Notes under the pieces: generated by a model
What the model was told of the DNA's origin: nothing
Database searches by the model: none
The model's input: only the letters and a program-made list of their open reading frames with translations
Shown here: positions 59,795 through 64,000 of the stretch, piece after piece
Layout of the letters: the number at the start of each line of letters is the position of its first letter
Numbering within the stretch: the first letter of the stretch is position 1
Position numbers and translations under genes: made by a program
Source of the DNA: Leptolyngbyaceae cyanobacterium JSC-12
GTDB lineage: Bacteria > Cyanobacteriota > Cyanobacteriia > Leptolyngbyales > Leptolyngbyaceae
Assembly (NCBI GenBank): GCA_000309945.1
Contig: CM001633.1
Location: 2,576,292-2,640,291 of the forward strand
DNA: 64,000 bases
Direction: 5' to 3'

Positions 59795-62700
59795 ATGTTC
59801 ACTCACGTCAAGCCCACCATCCGGCACATTGCCCCATCTGATCTGCGGGGGCGTCGCCTGGTAAAAGTGGTCTATGTCGTGCTAGAGCCTCAATACCAAA
59901 GCTCTCTCTCTGCTGCTGTTCGTTCAATTAATGACCATCACCCCAGCATTGCCATTGAAATCAGCGGATACCTAATTGAAGAACTGCGGGATGCAGACAA
60001 CTATGAAGACTTCAAGCGGGATGTGGCAGAAGCTAATATCTTCATCGCGTCGCTGATTTTCCTAGAAGACCTGGCAGACAAGCTAGTGGCAGCAGTGGAA
60101 CCCCATCGCGATCGCCTGGATGTTGCTGTCGTCTTTCCATCCATGCCACAGGTGATGCGTCTCAACAAGATGGGTAGCTTCTCGTTGTCGCAAATTGGGC
60201 AGTCCAAGAGTGTGATTGCTAATTTTATGAAAAAGCGCAAGGAGAAGTCGGGAGCCGGATTTCAGGATGCCATGCTGAAACTGCTCCGCACTCTACCCAC
60301 TGTGCTAAAATATTTGCCTGTAGAAAAAGCTCAGGATGCTCGAAATTTCATGCTCAGCTTCCAATACTGGCTGGGCGGCAACGCTGAGAATCTGCAAAAT
60401 TTCCTGCTGATGCTGGCAGATCGGTATGTGTTTAAGAACGAGGGCGATACAGCAGAAAGCCTGGCACCGATTCAATACGCTGATCCACAGACATTCCCTG
60501 ACCTTGGCATCTGGCATCCCATGGCAACCCAGATGTTTGAGGACATCAAAGAATACCTTAACTGGTTCAACTCCCGCAAAGACATTTCTGACGATATGAA
60601 AGACCCGCTGGTGCCAACGGTGGGATTGGTGCTACAGCGTACGCATCTCGTCACTGGGGATGACGCCCACTATGTTGCCATGGTGTCGGAACTGGAAGCA
60701 ATGGGCGCACGAGTAATTCCGGTGTTTGCGGGCGGGTTGGATTTCTCCAAGCCAGTCGATGCTTTCTTTTATGACCCCATCAGTAAAACTACACCAATTG
60801 TGGATGTGGTGGTGTCGTTAACAGGATTTGCTCTTGTCGGTGGACCAGCACGGCAAGATCATCCCAAAGCTATAGAGGCGTTGAAGCGGTTGAATCGTCC
60901 TTATATGGTGGCGTTGCCGCTGGTGTTCCAGACAACAGAAGAGTGGCAAGAAAGTGAGTTGGGACTGCACCCGATTCAGGTGGCACTACAAATTGCCCTG
61001 CCGGAACTGGATGGTGGCATTGAACCGATTATCCTTTCTGGTCGAGATGGGGCAACCGGGAAAGCGATCGCTCTGCAAGATCGGGTGGAAGCGATCGCGC
61101 AACGGGCAATGAAATGGGCAAATCTGCGGCGCAAACCCAAGCTACACAAGCGAGTTGCCATCACTGTCTTCAGTTTCCCACCCGATAAAGGTAATGTGGG
61201 CACGGCCGCCTACCTGGACGTGTTTGGCTCCATTCATAAAGTGATGCAGGCACTGCGAGACAATGGCTACGACGTGCGAGACCTGCCTGAAGACCCCGAA
61301 AAACTGATGCTGGAAGTGCTGCACAATGCTCAAGCTCAGTACAACAGTCCTGAACTCAACATTGCTTACAAAATGTCGGTTGAGGAATACGAGCGCCTGA
61401 CTCCCTATTGCGATCGCCTGATTCCATCCTGGGGTCCCCCCCCCGGACACCTCAACACCGACGGACAAAACCTGCTGGTCTACGGCAAATCTTTTGGCAA
61501 TGTGTTCATTGGTGTACAGCCTACCTTTGGTTACGAAGGTGACCCCATGCGCTTGCTGTTCTCCCGCTCTGCCAGTCCCCATCATGGATTCGCTGCCTAC
61601 TACACCTACCTGGAGCGCATTTGGCAGGCGGATGCTGTGTTGCACTTTGGCACTCATGGGTCGCTGGAATTCATGCCAGGTAAGCAAATTGGTATGTCAG
61701 GCGAGTGTTTTCCTGACAGCCTGATCGGTACCATTCCCAACCTTTACTACTACGCAGCAAACAACCCTTCGGAAGCCACGATCGCGAAACGTCGAAGCTA
61801 TGCGGAAACCATTAGCTATCTCACGCCGCCTGCTGAAAATGCCGGACTTTACAAAGGTTTGAAAGAACTGAGTGAATTGATCGGTTCCTACCAGACCTTA
61901 AAGGATACGGGACGGGGTGCACAGATCGTAGACACGATTATGGACAAGGCGCGGCTCTGCAACTTGGATGACGATGTAGATTTGCCAGAAGCTAGTGCTG
62001 TGGATATGAGTCCAGAGGAGCGTGACACCATTGTTGGCAAAGTCTACATCAAACTGATGGAGATTGAATCTCGCTTGTTGCCCTGTGGGTTGCATGTGAT
62101 TGGCAAGCCTCCCAGTGCAGAAGAAGCGATCGCGACGCTGGTTAATATTGCGGGACTGGATCGAGAAGAAGATGATATTCTCAGCCTGCAACGGCTGATT
62201 GCCAGCAGTATCAACCGTGACATTGACGAAATCTACGCCAACAGCGATCGCGGTGTACTGGAGGATGTCAGCCTGCTGAACACTATCAATCAGACAGTTC
62301 GGGCGGCGGTAACAGCAATGGTTCACGCTCAGATTGACGAAGAAGGGCGCGTTTCCCGCAGTTCAATGTTGGGCAATTTGTTCAGCTTCGGTAACAAAAA
62401 AGAACCCTGGGTGCAGGCAATTGAGGAGAGTGGATTTCCGATTTTAGATGCCAATGCCGCGATCGAAGATCCCAAAGCAAAAATTGACAATCTTTTCACC
62501 TACCTGCAATTTTGTCTCAAGCAAGTTGTGGCAGATAACGAACTGGGTGCATTACTCGTCGGCTTGGATGGGCAGTACATCCAGCCAGGACCTGGTGGTG
62601 ATCCCATTCGCAATCCCGATGTATTGCCTACTGGTAAGAACATTCACGCCCTCGATCCCCAGTCCATTCCCACTGCTGCAGCAGTCAAATCAGCTAAGGT

Positions 62701-63820
62701 CGTCGTTGATCGCTTGTTGGCACGGCAGGCAGCAGAAAACGGTGGCAACTATCCTGAAACCATTGCCTGCGTCCTTTGGGGCACTGATAACATCAAAACC
62801 TATGGCGAATCCCTTGCCCAAATTCTCTGGATGGTTGGTGTTAAGCCTGTTCCTGACTCGCTCGGGCGGGTGAATAAACTGGAACTGATTCCTCTAGAAG
62901 AGTTGGGTCGTCCTCGTGTGGATGTGGTAATCAACTGCTCTGGGGTTTTTCGCGACCTATTCATCAACCAGATGGCACTCCTCGACAAAGCTGTGAAAAT
63001 GGCAGCCGAAGCTGATGAACCACTGGAAATGAACTTTGTCCGCAAACACGCCCTCAAACAGGCAGAAGAATTGGGGTTATCCCTGCGGCAAGCAGCTACC
63101 CGTGTCTTCTCCAATGCGTCCGGGTCTTATTCGTCCAACATTAACCTGGCAGTGGAAAACGGCACCTGGGAAAACGAGGAAGAACTGCAAAACATGTACC
63201 TTTCCCGTAAGGGCTTTGCCTTCTCTTCAGATAATCCTGGCATGATGGAACAGAAGGAAGACCTGTTCAAAGCCTCGCTGAAAACCGCAGATGTCACCTT
63301 CCAAAATCTCGACTCATCGGAAATTTCGTTAACAGACGTTTCCCATTATTACGACTCAGATCCCACCAAAATCGTGGCAAGACTGCGAGATGATGGCAAA
63401 AAGCCCGCTGCTTACATGGCGGATACCACCACTGCCAATGCCCAAATTCGCACGCTGTCGGAAACAGTTCGGCTCGATACTCGTACCAAACTTCTCAATC
63501 CCAAGTGGTATGAGGGGATGCTCTCTCACGGGTATGAAGGGGTGCGGGAACTATCGAAGCGGTTGGTGAACACAATGGGTTGGTCAGCAACGGCGGATGC
63601 AGTGGATAACTGGGTGTATGAAGATACCAACACCACTTTCTTCAAAGATGAAGAGATGTGCAAGCGGTTAATGAACCTTAATCCCAACTCCTTCCGCAAG
63701 ATGGTGACGACTTTGCTTGAAGCCAATGGTCGCGGTTATTGGGATACGAGCGAAGCCAATCTCGATCGCTTACGCCAGTTGTATCAAGAAGTGGAAGACC
63801 GCATCGAAGGAATTGAATAA
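59795..63820 (+). CDS. chlH: Magnesium chelatase subunit H
   Basis: Binds protoporphyrin IX and, with ChlI and ChlD, inserts Mg2+, the first committed step of chlorophyll synthesis. 1341 residues from the ATG at 59795 (AGGAG 9 nt upstream; frame open to a TTG at 59768). N-terminal [12 protein letters not shown], then [19 protein letters not shown] and [20 protein letters not shown], which are diagnostic of the CobN/ChlH family; [15 protein letters not shown] and the C-terminal [21 protein letters not shown] block agree. No ChlI or ChlD is in the window. Full length and intact. Confidence 0.98.
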   Translation: MFTHVKPTIRHIAPSDLRGRRLVKVVYVVLEPQYQSSLSAAVRSINDHHPSIAIEISGYLIEELRDADNYEDFKRDVAEANIFIASLIFLEDLADKLVAAVEPHRDRLDVAVVFPSMPQVMRLNKMGSFSLSQIGQSKSVIANFMKKRKEKSGAGFQDAMLKLLRTLPTVLKYLPVEKAQDARNFMLSFQYWLGGNAENLQNFLLMLADRYVFKNEGDTAESLAPIQYADPQTFPDLGIWHPMATQMFEDIKEYLNWFNSRKDISDDMKDPLVPTVGLVLQRTHLVTGDDAHYVAMVSELEAMGARVIPVFAGGLDFSKPVDAFFYDPISKTTPIVDVVVSLTGFALVGGPARQDHPKAIEALKRLNRPYMVALPLVFQTTEEWQESELGLHPIQVALQIALPELDGGIEPIILSGRDGATGKAIALQDRVEAIAQRAMKWANLRRKPKLHKRVAITVFSFPPDKGNVGTAAYLDVFGSIHKVMQALRDNGYDVRDLPEDPEKLMLEVLHNAQAQYNSPELNIAYKMSVEEYERLTPYCDRLIPSWGPPPGHLNTDGQNLLVYGKSFGNVFIGVQPTFGYEGDPMRLLFSRSASPHHGFAAYYTYLERIWQADAVLHFGTHGSLEFMPGKQIGMSGECFPDSLIGTIPNLYYYAANNPSEATIAKRRSYAETISYLTPPAENAGLYKGLKELSELIGSYQTLKDTGRGAQIVDTIMDKARLCNLDDDVDLPEASAVDMSPEERDTIVGKVYIKLMEIESRLLPCGLHVIGKPPSAEEAIATLVNIAGLDREEDDILSLQRLIASSINRDIDEIYANSDRGVLEDVSLLNTINQTVRAAVTAMVHAQIDEEGRVSRSSMLGNLFSFGNKKEPWVQAIEESGFPILDANAAIEDPKAKIDNLFTYLQFCLKQVVADNELGALLVGLDGQYIQPGPGGDPIRNPDVLPTGKNIHALDPQSIPTAAAVKSAKVVVDRLLARQAAENGGNYPETIACVLWGTDNIKTYGESLAQILWMVGVKPVPDSLGRVNKLELIPLEELGRPRVDVVINCSGVFRDLFINQMALLDKAVKMAAEADEPLEMNFVRKHALKQAEELGLSLRQAATRVFSNASGSYSSNINLAVENGTWENEEELQNMYLSRKGFAFSSDNPGMMEQKEDLFKASLKTADVTFQNLDSSEISLTDVSHYYDSDPTKIVARLRDDGKKPAAYMADTTTANAQIRTLSETVRLDTRTKLLNPKWYEGMLSHGYEGVRELSKRLVNTMGWSATADAVDNWVYEDTNTTFFKDEEMCKRLMNLNPNSFRKMVTTLLEANGRGYWDTSEANLDRLRQLYQEVEDRIEGIE

Positions 63821-63891
63821 TCCAAACCAGAAACTGTTGATGTTGCTAGGTTACTGATTGGGGAATCTTCTGCCTGGTTCCAAACACCACT

Positions 63892-63927
63892 ATCACCCTG
63901 GTATGACATCATTTATACCAGGGTGAT
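63892..63927. terminator. 13-bp perfect hairpin after chlH
   Basis: ATCACCCTGGTAT (63892-63904) is matched exactly by ATACCAGGGTGAT (63915-63927) with a 10-nt loop. TTTTTT follows 10 nt later rather than directly. It lies between chlH and a converging partial gene, so it may terminate both. Confidence 0.65.
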
Positions 63928-63941
63928 GAGGTGCCAATTTT

Positions 63942-64000
63942 TTAGTTGGTCAACGAGTCGAACAAAGCCCCTAGCAGGCTGTTAATCGCACGATAGAACC
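63942..64000 (-). CDS. Partial CDS at window edge (C-terminal end only)
   Basis: One minus-strand frame is open from the window edge to TAA at 63944-63942, reading FYRAINSLLGALFDSLTN at its end. The hairpin just beyond its stop supports a real converging gene. Only about 18 residues are visible, so neither family nor reality is secure. Confidence 0.35.
   Translation of the reverse strand, partial: FYRAINSLLGALFDSLTN

Noticed and set aside
60001-63726. Several minus- and plus-strand frames inside chlH
   Set aside because: They are shadows of a long, intact, strongly conserved gene.

Overview
The window is chromosomal DNA from a cyanobacterium. Direct evidence is the very dense HIP1 octamer GCGATCGC and its core CGATCG, in genes and intergenic DNA alike. 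The gene set agrees: the magnesium-chelatase large subunit ChlH, the flavodiiron protein Flv3, a plant-type [2Fe-2S] ferredoxin, a BvdR-type biliverdin reductase, and DUF3370 and HpsJ-like proteins. Intergenic pyrimidine-rich degenerate repeats (CCCCATTCCC / AATTCAAAATTCAA types) suggest a filamentous, Leptolyngbya-like lineage; that placement is inference. I see no phage, CRISPR, toxin-antitoxin or conjugative module.

Layout. 1-8.4 kb: rpe, a secreted S8 protease with an unusual catalytic acid, a beta-barrel protein, an HpsJ-like membrane protein, a GAF-SpoIIE phosphatase and argH. 8.4-9.9 kb: IS copy 1 (1456 bp). 9.8-17.5 kb: a WD40 protein whose C-terminus was rewritten by the IS, a GT-C glycosyltransferase, an M23 peptidase, birA, pgeF, tRNA-Asn, a class V aminotransferase and a 59-residue zinc-ribbon protein. 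18-31 kb: an 838-residue membrane protein with an internal triple repeat, ribE, a bifunctional nuclease, an acyltransferase, bvdR, ferredoxin, an IMPase-like phosphatase, a Crp/Fnr regulator, an M61 peptidase, a GH1 glucosidase and two small related proteins. 31-34.7 kb: a two-permease nucleoside ABC locus broken by IS copy 2. 35-44 kb: a carbon cluster, xfp - glgP - histidine phosphatase - ackA, which could link glycogen breakdown to acetate and ATP. 44-51 kb: nitrogen salvage (ureB, ureA, an amidohydrolase, an NCS1 nucleobase permease, a divergent Lrp/AsnC regulator, ureD, purU) with no ureC, ureE, ureF or ureG. 51-64 kb: DUF4340 and DUF3370 proteins, a C15-like peptidase, hisH, coaX carrying an in-frame intergenic repeat, a secreted protein, flv3, a YdcF protein and chlH.

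The best-supported events are two insertions of one IS. The copies have equal length, the same encoded protein, 19-bp imperfect terminal repeats and distinct 6-bp target duplications. One destroys a nucleoside permease gene, and removing it on paper restores a 355-codon frame exactly. The other replaces the last residue of a WD40 protein with seven IS-encoded residues. The strongest candidates for unusual biology are the S8 protease with Glu where Asp is expected, the triple-repeat membrane protein and the glycogen-phosphoketolase-acetate kinase cluster. I found no clearly new multi-gene system.
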